Made by a program: the position numbers and the translations under genes. From positions 1-6,515 of the forward strand of contig JAQGKN010000222.1 of assembly GCA_028290085.1 (NCBI GenBank): a DNA stretch of 6,515 bases. Direction: 5' to 3'. This stretch comes from Hyphomicrobiales bacterium. GTDB lineage: Bacteria; Pseudomonadota; Alphaproteobacteria; Rhizobiales; Beijerinckiaceae. Positions 1-5,875 of the stretch are shown here, in pieces. The notes under the pieces were generated by a model. The model was not told where the DNA came from and made no database searches. It was given only the letters and a program-made list of their open reading frames with translations. Positions within the stretch are counted from its first letter, which is position 1; the number at the start of each line of letters is the position of its first letter.

Positions 1-53
1 ATGTATGGCAGTCCCGTCTGAGTTTAGCTGCTTAGATAACGGGCACGCTGCGG

Positions 54-1016
54 CTATGTTCCGAAGAAAGCTCCACCGTTCGCCAGCGCGTCGATGGCGA
101 GCCCGGCGAACAGGATCAGTCCGGCGTCGCGGTTGGACCGAAACAACATCAGCGAACGAGCTGTATCCGTCGGCCTGATAACAGAGACCTGCCACGCCAG
201 ATGGCCCGCGAAAGCCGTGACGGCGAGCCATGCCGCGGGCCCAGCACCAGCGAGCCAGACCTCCAGTCCCGCCGCCATAACGTCGCCGACATACAGCAGG
301 CCGACGCCCATGTGGACGCGGTCGACAAAAAGCCGCGCCGTCGAATTGATGCCCACCAGCGCATCGTCGCGCGCGTCCTGCAGGGCGTAAATGGTGTCGT
401 AGCCCATCGTCCAGAGAATGGCCGCGAGATAGATGAGCAAAGCGGGCGGCGCCAGAGAGTCGGCAACGGCCGCCCAGCCCATCAATCCGCCCCATGCGAA
501 GGCTAGCCCGAGCACGGCCTGCGGCCATGAGGTGATCCGCTTCATGAAGGGATAAACCGCCACGATCAGCAGCGAGGCGAGGCCGCATGCAATCGCAAAG
601 CTGTTGAAGCAGAACAGAACGAGCGCACCCACGGCGCATTGCGCAACCAGAAATATTTTTGCCGCACGCACACTGACGCGACCCGATGGGAGCGGCCGGC
701 CGCGCGTGCGCTCGACGCCCGCATCAATCTCGCGGTCAACGAGATCGTTATAGGTCGAGCCTGCCCCGCGCATGGCGACAGCACCGATCCAGAACAATAG
801 GAGATGAGCGAGCTGGAGGGGCGCGTGAAGCGCCGACGAGGCCAGGGCCGACGACCACCAGCACGGCAGCAGCAAGAGCCACCAGCCGATGGGGCGGTCT
901 ATGCGCGCGAGCTGGACGAAGGGCCGCCAATGCGGCGGTGCCAGACGAAGCGCGAGGCTGCGTCCAACCGAATCAGGCAAGGCATCGGGTGCCGGAGCCC
1001 CCGATCCCGAACTCAA
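54..1016 (-). CDS. ubiA: 4-hydroxybenzoate polyprenyltransferase UbiA
   Basis: This integral inner-membrane enzyme transfers the polyprenyl tail to 4-hydroxybenzoate, the first membrane step of ubiquinone synthesis. The 320-residue product has the family's two Asp-rich metal-diphosphate sites: NDLVDREID at residues 90-98, followed by RTRGRPLPSG, and YDTIYALQDARDD at 206-218, followed by GINSTARLF. Hydrophobic segments fill most of the rest, starting with the IDRPIGWWLLLLPCWW stretch near residue 40. Length is somewhat above the roughly 290 residues of enterobacterial UbiA because of a hydrophilic N-terminal tail of about 28 residues. The start codon is TTG, whose TTGA overlaps the stop of the upstream gene. 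A GGGA at 1022-1025 sits 5 nt before it, and there is no in-frame ATG before residue 82, so TTG is the best start. Coupled translation with the upstream secreted-protein gene is likely. Other UbiA-superfamily members (menaquinone or heme O type) fit the motifs less well. Confidence 0.96.
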   Translation of the reverse strand: MSSGSGAPAPDALPDSVGRSLALRLAPPHWRPFVQLARIDRPIGWWLLLLPCWWSSALASSALHAPLQLAHLLLFWIGAVAMRGAGSTYNDLVDREIDAGVERTRGRPLPSGRVSVRAAKIFLVAQCAVGALVLFCFNSFAIACGLASLLIVAVYPFMKRITSWPQAVLGLAFAWGGLMGWAAVADSLAPPALLIYLAAILWTMGYDTIYALQDARDDALVGINSTARLFVDRVHMGVGLLYVGDVMAAGLEVWLAGAGPAAWLAVTAFAGHLAWQVSVIRPTDTARSLMLFRSNRDAGLILFAGLAIDALANGGAFFGT

Positions 1017-1519
1017 AGCGGTCCCGCGGGCAGTTTAGGCGCGGCCGAAGCACCACCAAACGGGCTTCCGCCGCCCGCGGCCTGCTGGCTCTGCATCTTC
1101 TTGACCTGAGCGGCGAGGCCGCAGGCCTGCTTGGCAATGTTCGCGGTCTTGCCCGAGCCTTCCTTCACGTTATCGATGGCGTTCTCGGGAATGTTGCACC
1201 AGTTCTGGTTCTTGACCATGTAGCCGAGCATCTGCTGCTCGACCGAAGCCAGATTGCGCAACTTGGGGCAGGCGGCGACCGGATCGAGCTTGCCGCCCTT
1301 CTTGCTGAGCTTGTTCAGCTCGGCGATGGCGCCGTTGCGCCGTTCCTGCAGCTTGACGATATTGGCCTCGCAGCTGTCTGCTGAGCTTGCAGCAGGTTCC
1401 TCGGCGGCTGTCTCGGCGCGGGCGGACATTGTCCAGCCGGCAGCCACAAACAGAACGCCCGCAGCCGCGCAGCTCAAAAACGCATGCCGGATTTTTCCAG
1501 TGTGAAGTGCCGCCATCAT
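1013..1519 (-). CDS. exported four-cysteine protein of unknown function
   Basis: I do not recognise a named family. The product (168 residues from ATG at 1519) starts with a basic segment, a hydrophobic core (AAAGVLFVAAGWTM) and an ARA cleavage motif, so it should be a Sec-exported periplasmic protein beginning near ETAAEEPAA. The mature part has four cysteines (residues 50, 84, 108 and 133) in the settings DSCEAN, AACPKLRN, NWCNIPEN and KQACGLA, enough for two disulfides. It ends in a low-complexity Gln/Gly/Ala/Pro tail. Between the cysteines it is hydrophilic and probably helical (KLQERRNGAIAELNKLSKK). An in-frame ATG at 1528 would add MSD, but the AGGA at 1528-1531 lies 8 nt before the ATG at 1519 and overlaps the 1528 codon, so 1519 is preferred. 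The stop overlaps the ubiA TTG start. I recall similar cysteine-patterned hypothetical proteins in Hyphomicrobiales but cannot confirm this here. Confidence 0.85.
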   Translation of the reverse strand: MMAALHTGKIRHAFLSCAAAGVLFVAAGWTMSARAETAAEEPAASSADSCEANIVKLQERRNGAIAELNKLSKKGGKLDPVAACPKLRNLASVEQQMLGYMVKNQNWCNIPENAIDNVKEGSGKTANIAKQACGLAAQVKKMQSQQAAGGGSPFGGASAAPKLPAGPL

Positions 1520-1596
1520 GTCAGACATCCTGGTTCGAGCGAGGCGCTGGTCCCCTCCGCGCTGCGCGCTCCGGGCGCAAGGTTAATCAAACTCAT
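1516..1596 (-). CDS. possible 26-residue leader peptide ORF
   Basis: A short open frame starts at ATG 1594-1596 and encodes MSLINLAPGARSAEG, then 11 more residues ending in GCLT. An AGGG at 1603-1606 precedes the ATG by 6 nt, a good ribosome binding site. Its TGA (1516-1518) overlaps the preferred ATG of the four-cysteine protein gene as ATGA, the arrangement typical of translational coupling. No membrane segment or attenuator-style codon run is visible. It could equally be a chance frame in a GC-rich 5' untranslated region, so this is a candidate only. Confidence 0.25.
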   Translation of the reverse strand: MSLINLAPGARSAEGTSASLEPGCLT

Positions 1597-1624
1597 AACA
1601 AGCCCTGTGCTTTCTTCGCAAGCT

Positions 1625-1642
1625 CCGCCAGTCCCGTGGCGG
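1625..1642. repeat. perfect 6-bp inverted repeat (hairpin) after the GST gene
   Basis: CCGCCA, a 6-nt spacer GTCCCG, then TGGCGG form a perfect hairpin in the 189-nt gap between the GST gene and the four-cysteine protein gene. It lies about 65 nt past the GST stop. No T-run follows on either strand, so it is not a textbook intrinsic terminator. It could stabilise the 3' end of the GST message, take part in Rho-dependent termination, or have no function. The rest of the gap shows no clear promoter. Confidence 0.4.
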
Positions 1643-1708
1643 GGTTCGCGCCGTTTTCCTGCGGGATAATGGCGGCGGTTTCGTGGCTCGCCAGTCAAAG
1701 GTGCGGCT

Positions 1709-2413
1709 TTAGACGGTAAGCCCATGTGCCAGTTTCGCATTGCGGCCCAGCCCCGCATGCAGATCGAGCATGCGCTCGCGCCATTCGTAGACAGGGTCCT
1801 GCCGGTCGAGCAGCTCGATGGGCGAGACCGCACGGGCCCACATGAAAGCACCGAAAACGATGTAGTCGCCGAAGGCGGGTTTCGAGCCGCACGCGAAATC
1901 CTGCGAATCAAGCGCGGCACGGAATGGGCCGAGCGCCTTTTCGAGAACCGCTGCGCCTGATTCGGGCGAGAAGGCGAATTTCTCCAGCGGCATCCCGAAT
2001 CGCGCTTCGCGCGAAGAACGAAAGTAAGCCTTGTCGCCGGGGGCGATGGCCGCGAAGAGATCATTGATGATGGTTTTCAGAATCACCGGATGCAGAGCAG
2101 TCTGCGTCCAGAAGCGCAGGATGTTCGACAGCCCGCGCGCCTGCGTGCCGGAAAAAAGCTTTGGGCGGTCGGGATAGGCCTCCTCGAGATAAAGGGCGAT
2201 GGCCCATGAATCATGCAGGACGCGCCCCTTGTCGAGAATAACGGGCACGGCGCCCTGGCCCGATTCAGAGATGGCCTGCTTCTCGACGAAACGCCACGGG
2301 ACCGTGCGGACATCGAGGCCCTTGTGCGCCATCGCCATGCGGATGCGCCAGCAAAATGGGCTGAAGCGAACCTCGGGGTCGGCTCCCGCGAGGTCGAACA
2401 TTTCGATGGGCAT
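1709..2413 (-). CDS. glutathione S-transferase, LigE/beta-etherase-like
   Basis: This cytosolic enzyme is predicted to use glutathione to attack electrophiles or cleave ether bonds. Of its 234 residues, about 1-85 form a thioredoxin-like glutathione-binding domain. The candidate catalytic serine or cysteine region is SPFCWRIRM (residues 18-26), the cis-proline loop is AVPVI with Pro57, and HDSWAIALYLEE (67-78) carries the Ser69 that usually contacts the glutathione gamma-glutamyl group. The helical C-terminal domain includes GSKPAFGDYIVFGAFMWAR, with the conserved Asp of GST helix 6. The SPxxWR start, the DSWxIAxYLxExYPDRPxLF segment, a WxR/SSRE-type middle and the DLxxGLGR near the C-terminus resemble Sphingobium LigE as I remember it. 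That is family resemblance only; lignin ether cleavage is not shown. The start at ATG 2411-2413 is supported by GGAG at 2421-2424, 7 nt upstream. It lies 65 nt after the MATE gene and probably shares its transcript unless the hairpin just before it terminates. Confidence 0.9.
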   Translation of the reverse strand: MPIEMFDLAGADPEVRFSPFCWRIRMAMAHKGLDVRTVPWRFVEKQAISESGQGAVPVILDKGRVLHDSWAIALYLEEAYPDRPKLFSGTQARGLSNILRFWTQTALHPVILKTIINDLFAAIAPGDKAYFRSSREARFGMPLEKFAFSPESGAAVLEKALGPFRAALDSQDFACGSKPAFGDYIVFGAFMWARAVSPIELLDRQDPVYEWRERMLDLHAGLGRNAKLAHGLTV

Positions 2414-2439
2414 AAAAAATCTCCGTTCAATTCACGGAG
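2414..2439 (-). terminator. terminator-like hairpin overlapping the GST ribosome binding site
   Basis: Read on the minus strand, CTCCGT, a 7-nt loop GAATTGA and ACGGAG form a perfect 6-bp stem followed by ATTTTTT and then, directly, the GST start ATG. This has the shape of a Rho-independent terminator for the kef-MATE transcript. The 3' arm also contains the GGAG that serves as the GST Shine-Dalgarno, so folding would hide it. A second, weaker inverted repeat (CGCCC at 2444-2448 with GGGCG at 2459-2463) lies immediately upstream. The stem is short, so termination may be partial. The alternative reading is a translation-gating hairpin, or coincidence of a ribosome binding site with a T-rich spacer. 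Confidence 0.45.
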
Positions 2440-2478
2440 TTTCCGCCCTTCAAGCGCTGGGCGCAATGGCACAGCACG

Positions 2479-3834
2479 TTAGGGCAGGGGACGAAAGCGC
2501 AATCGCCGGATCGCGAAGTAGGCGCTGACGACGGCTAGCACGCCGAAAATCGCAGCACCGGCAATCATGCCGACGAGTCCCCCCTGCGCCCCACCCTGCG
2601 ATGCGCCCAATGTGACGAAGGGAATAGTGCCCAGCGTCGCGCGTCCCCAGTTGAAGACGGTCGAGAGGATGGGGAAGCCTAAATTGTTGAACGCCGCGTT
2701 CGACACGAAGATGAAGCCGAGAAAGAGCCAGGCTGCGGCGCCGTAACTGCAGAAGAAGGCGACGAGATCCGCCGTGGCGCCAGTCGCATTGAACACGGCG
2801 TTCAGCGACGGCGCGGCCAACCACAGCAGGCCCCACACGGCGAAAACATAGATTGTCGTCAGCACGAGGCAATTGGTCAGCGTCTCTCGCACACGGTGGA
2901 TGAGCCCGGCACCCCAGTTCTGGCTCATGATCGGCCCGACGGAGCCCGACATGGCGAAAAGCACCCCGAAGGCGACAGGGGTCACACGATCGATGATCGC
3001 AAAGGCCGCCACGGTAGGCTCGCCGAACCCTGCGAAAATGCTCAGCGAATAGCTGTTGGCGACGGGCGCCGCGAGATTGGTGAGGATGGCGGGCGCCGCT
3101 ATGGCCATCATGGGTACGAGATCGCGCACCACGAAACTGCGTTGCGGGCGGCGCACGAGCCCATGCACAAAAATGGCGCCGTAGATGCCGACACCCGCGA
3201 AAACGCAGCGCGAGAGAATGGTCGCCATGGCCGCACCATCGATGCCGAGCTTCAATCCGAAAATCAGGATGGGGTCGGCAATGGAGGTGGCAAAGGCGCC
3301 AAACAGCGTCACATACATGGACCGTTTGGCATCGCCCACGGCGCGCAACACGCCGGACATGGCCATGCCCACCGCCATCAGCATGTTCGAGGGCAGCGTG
3401 ATCGCAAGAAAGCGCGAGGCGACATCGAGCGACTCGCCGCGTGCACCCAGCACCATCAGCAGATCGCGCCGGAACGGAAAGACGCAGGCGGAAACCACGA
3501 TGGAAATAACGATGACATGCACGAGACCCGAGGCCGCAAGCCTTTGCGCATGACCCCGGTCGCCGCGCCCGAGCGCTTGCGCGACGAGCGCTGTGAGGGC
3601 GATGGAGAGCCCGATGTTGACCGAGACAAGAAAGAACAGGATCTGCGTGGCAAAGCCCACTCCCGCCGTGAGTTTTGGATCGTGCAGCCACGACACATAG
3701 AGCAGCGACAGGAGGTCCACCGCGAAGATGGCGACGAGCCCGATGGAGCCCGTGGCTGTCATCACGATCACATGGCGCAGCGTTGATCCTTCGGTGAAGA
3801 CGGCCCTCGGCTTGATGCGCTCTGGCCCGCTCAT
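2479..3834 (-). CDS. MATE family multidrug/Na+ (or H+) antiporter
   Basis: This inner-membrane exporter should expel organic cations, drugs or toxic metabolites in exchange for Na+ or H+. The 451 residues match the usual 440-480 of the family and carry two MatE repeats (about 20-185 and 240-405) with roughly 12 membrane segments. Diagnostic is the block at residues 161-204: GVLRAVGDAKRSMY, then ADPILIFGLKLGIDGAAMAT, matching the family GxLRaxGD...DPxxIfGxxxGxxGAAxAT pattern. The second repeat has APAILTNLAAPVAN and GPIMSQNWGAG, the latter typical of MATE helix 8 and its following loop. The C-terminus is short and basic (RRLRFRPLP). Its ATG overlaps the stop of the upstream antiporter gene as ATGA, with an AAGG at 3839-3842 four nt before it, so the two are almost certainly cotranslated. 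The substrate cannot be read from the sequence; polysaccharide flippases of the wider MOP superfamily are less likely given the motifs. Confidence 0.94.
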   Translation of the reverse strand: MSGPERIKPRAVFTEGSTLRHVIVMTATGSIGLVAIFAVDLLSLLYVSWLHDPKLTAGVGFATQILFFLVSVNIGLSIALTALVAQALGRGDRGHAQRLAASGLVHVIVISIVVSACVFPFRRDLLMVLGARGESLDVASRFLAITLPSNMLMAVGMAMSGVLRAVGDAKRSMYVTLFGAFATSIADPILIFGLKLGIDGAAMATILSRCVFAGVGIYGAIFVHGLVRRPQRSFVVRDLVPMMAIAAPAILTNLAAPVANSYSLSIFAGFGEPTVAAFAIIDRVTPVAFGVLFAMSGSVGPIMSQNWGAGLIHRVRETLTNCLVLTTIYVFAVWGLLWLAAPSLNAVFNATGATADLVAFFCSYGAAAWLFLGFIFVSNAAFNNLGFPILSTVFNWGRATLGTIPFVTLGASQGGAQGGLVGMIAGAAIFGVLAVVSAYFAIRRLRFRPLP

Positions 3835-5705
3835 AACGCCTTCTCTGTGGGAGCGCGCGCTTTCGTGCGATCCTCCGCGCGCTGCACGATATCCTGCGTT
3901 TCCTCCGTAAGGCCGCGCGCTTTCTTGAGCGGCGGGGTGAGGGGCTCGGGCTGGATCGGCGCTGCGGCGACGGCATCGGAGTAGCTGCCGCCCGCCTGCT
4001 GCACGGCGAGACGCTGAATGTCGCGCCGCCGCACACCCTCGACGACTTCGGCCACGCGGTCCGGATCCTCGATCATTTGCGCCAGCGTGGCGGCACCGAA
4101 GACCAGCGCGGACTCGAACGTTTCGCGAGTCAGGTAATCGGCGCCCTTTTCGACCAGTTCGATGGCGTGGATGCGATCGTAGGCGCGCACGTGAATGCGC
4201 GCGAGGGGGAAGTTCTGCTTCACCATCTCGACGATGAGCGAAGCTGATTCCTTGCGATCCACGCAGATGGCGATGATCCGCGCTTCCGCCGCGCCAGATG
4301 CGCGCAACACATCAAGCCGCGTGCCGTCGCCGAAATAGACCTTGAAGCCGAATCGCGCGGCATTGCGGATGCGCTCGATATCGGAATCGATGACGGTGAC
4401 ATCGACGCGCTCAGCCAGCAGGACTTGCACAGCCATCTGCCCGAAACGGCCAAAGCCGATCACCAGCACGCTGCCACGCGCGCCATCGGGAATTTCCTCC
4501 GCTGGAGGTAATTCGCCCGCCGGGCGCATCCGTTCCGAGAAGCGTTCGATGGCATTGGCGACCAGCGGTCCCGCGACCATGGTCAGCGCGGCTATGGCGG
4601 ACAGAAGATTGGCCGTGTTCCAGGTCAGCAGATTGTTGCTGGCCGCGAGTGGAAACACGACGAAGGAGAATTCACCGGCGGGTGTCAGCACGCTCGCCGC
4701 CGAAAGGCTTTCGCAATGCGTCGAGCCAGACACCTTCATCAGGAGATAGGTGATGACGCTCTTGATGGCGATGACCCCCGCCGCCGCGCCGACCAGGAGC
4801 AGCGCATGGGACACCACAAGCTGTCCGTCGATGGACATGCCCACTGACATGAAGAACAACCCCATGAGCAGGCCGCGAAACGGCTCGATATCGGCTTCGA
4901 GCTCATGACGGAAATGCGATTCCGACAGCAGCAGGCCCGCCAGAAAGGCGCCGAGCGCCATGGACATGCCGGCCCATTGCATCAGCACTGCGGTTCCCAG
5001 CACGACGAGAAGCGCCGCGGCGGTCATCACCTCGCGCGCCCCGGCCTTGGCCAGAATTCGGAACATCGGATTGAGCAGGTATCGTCCGGCGAAGATCACT
5101 ACGGCGAGCGCCGCGCCCGACGCCGAGACGCCAGCGAGGGTCTCCTGTATCTGGCCGCTGAACACGGGCGTGCGGCTTGCCGCCAGCGGCACGAGGGCCA
5201 GCACGGGCACCACCAGAATGTCCTGCATCAGCAGCACGGCAAAGGCCCGGCGACCATAGCTGCTTTGCAACGCGCCGCGCTCTTCCAGCAATTGAAGCGC
5301 GATGGCAGTGGCCGAAAATGCCAGCGCGACGCCCGCCGTCGCCGCGCCCCAGAACGGCACTTTGAAGATGACGGACGCAAGGCCACCGACGATCAGAGCG
5401 GTCACGGCCATCTGCGACGAGCCGAGCAGCAGTATATCGCGCCGCATGGATATGAGCCGCGAGGGCTTCAGTTCGAGTCCGACGATGAACAGCAGCAGCA
5501 CGACGCCCAGTTCCGCGATTTCGCGCGTTGTGCCCGCATCGCCGATGAAGCCAAAGCCCGAAGGGCCGATGGCGACGCCTGCGAAGAGGTAGCCTATGAC
5601 AGCGCCGAGGCCGAGCAGCCGGAACAGCGGCACGGCGGCGACAGCGGCCCCGAGGAAGATCAAGACGGAAATGAGATATCCGCCGGAATGGGCAACCTCG
5701 GACAT
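3831..5705 (-). CDS. KefB/KefC-type K+/H+ antiporter (CPA2) with RCK domain
   Basis: This inner-membrane cation antiporter probably exports K+ in exchange for H+. Counted from ATG 5703-5705 it has 624 residues, close to the 620 of E. coli KefC. Residues 1 to about 390 form the Na+/H+-exchanger membrane domain, with IGYLFAGVAIGPSG near 37, the conserved MQD of the transport core (Gln161-Asp162), and the Kef-type regulatory loop HELEADIEP at 267-275 followed by FRGLLMGLFFMSVGMSID. A TrkA-N/RCK Rossmann domain starts at SVLVIGFGRFGQ, with GxGxxG at 417-422, and continues through VYFGDGTRLDVL and RETFESALVFGAATL. The last 70 or so residues are a polar Pro/Ala/Glu tail. An in-frame TTG at 5750 would add 15 residues; I prefer the ATG because the added segment is hydrophilic and neither start has a strong ribosome binding site. 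No KefF/KefG-type oxidoreductase partner is present in the window. Kef proteins are opened by glutathione adducts, which makes the nearby GST notable. KefB, KefC or the related YbaL cannot be separated here. Confidence 0.92.
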   Translation of the reverse strand: MSEVAHSGGYLISVLIFLGAAVAAVPLFRLLGLGAVIGYLFAGVAIGPSGFGFIGDAGTTREIAELGVVLLLFIVGLELKPSRLISMRRDILLLGSSQMAVTALIVGGLASVIFKVPFWGAATAGVALAFSATAIALQLLEERGALQSSYGRRAFAVLLMQDILVVPVLALVPLAASRTPVFSGQIQETLAGVSASGAALAVVIFAGRYLLNPMFRILAKAGAREVMTAAALLVVLGTAVLMQWAGMSMALGAFLAGLLLSESHFRHELEADIEPFRGLLMGLFFMSVGMSIDGQLVVSHALLLVGAAAGVIAIKSVITYLLMKVSGSTHCESLSAASVLTPAGEFSFVVFPLAASNNLLTWNTANLLSAIAALTMVAGPLVANAIERFSERMRPAGELPPAEEIPDGARGSVLVIGFGRFGQMAVQVLLAERVDVTVIDSDIERIRNAARFGFKVYFGDGTRLDVLRASGAAEARIIAICVDRKESASLIVEMVKQNFPLARIHVRAYDRIHAIELVEKGADYLTRETFESALVFGAATLAQMIEDPDRVAEVVEGVRRRDIQRLAVQQAGGSYSDAVAAAPIQPEPLTPPLKKARGLTEETQDIVQRAEDRTKARAPTEKAL

Positions 5706-5785
5706 GTGTGGCGCGTCTTTCGTCGTGTGCGGATCGGGTGTACGGCCCAAGATAGGAGGCCTGTCGCCGATTGCGAGGGAGCGAT

Positions 5786-5798
5786 GCTGCAGTGCAGC
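5786..5798. repeat. 13-bp palindrome in the kef/ispH divergent region
   Basis: GCTGCA-G-TGCAGC is a perfect inverted repeat with a single central base. It lies 78 nt before the ispH start and about 80 nt before the antiporter start on the other strand, a position suitable for an operator that could affect both. No regulator gene adjoins it in this window, so its role is a guess. Confidence 0.35.
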
Positions 5799-5803
5799 TC
5801 AGC

Positions 5804-5821
5804 CGTGGCATCAAAGCCACG
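5804..5821. repeat. inverted repeat CGTGGC-N6-GCCACG in the divergent region
   Basis: CGTGGC, a 6-nt spacer ATCAAA and GCCACG form a perfect 6-bp inverted repeat. It ends 4 nt before a TTGACC (5826-5831) that is a good match to a sigma-70 -35 box facing ispH. No strong -10 sits at the usual 16-18 nt distance (CAGAGA or similar), so the promoter assignment is weak. A protein bound at the repeat could contact RNA polymerase at ispH or block rightward transcription. No T-run follows, so it is not a terminator. Confidence 0.35.
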
Positions 5822-5875
5822 CGCCTTGACCTTGCAGCCCACGTCCCGCAGAGAAGGGTCGCAGCAGAGGCGGTC

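Noticed and set aside
1..53. Possible terminator after ubiA (CCCGT and ACGGG arms)
   Set aside because: The arms are only 5 bp with a loop of about 22 nt and no T-run, so this is within chance expectation.
1551..1575. GC-rich self-complementary stretch upstream of the four-cysteine gene
   Set aside because: Alternating GC runs like this arise often at this base composition; the arms are 4 bp and no linked signal is visible.
1592..1621. Possible minus-strand promoter TTGCGA - 18 nt - TATGAG
   Set aside because: Only four of six bases match at each box, and its -10 would lie on the leader ORF start, so the two ideas are mutually exclusive. It is too weak to list.
2896..3786. 296-codon plus-strand open frame antisense to the MATE gene
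   Set aside because: It is very rich in His, Arg, Asp and Glu, without domain structure, and is the complement of a strongly supported membrane protein.
2450..4036. 528-codon minus-strand open frame across the MATE gene
   Set aside because: It overlaps the MATE and Kef genes in a different frame and is rich in Arg, Cys and His with no membrane segments, as expected from an out-of-frame reading of GC-rich membrane-protein codons.
5749..5777. Possible minus-strand promoter for the Kef gene with TATCTT as -10
   Set aside because: The -10 is fair but the -35 (CTCGCA) matches only three of six bases. It would agree with the ATG at 5705 rather than the TTG at 5750 as start, but it cannot stand alone.
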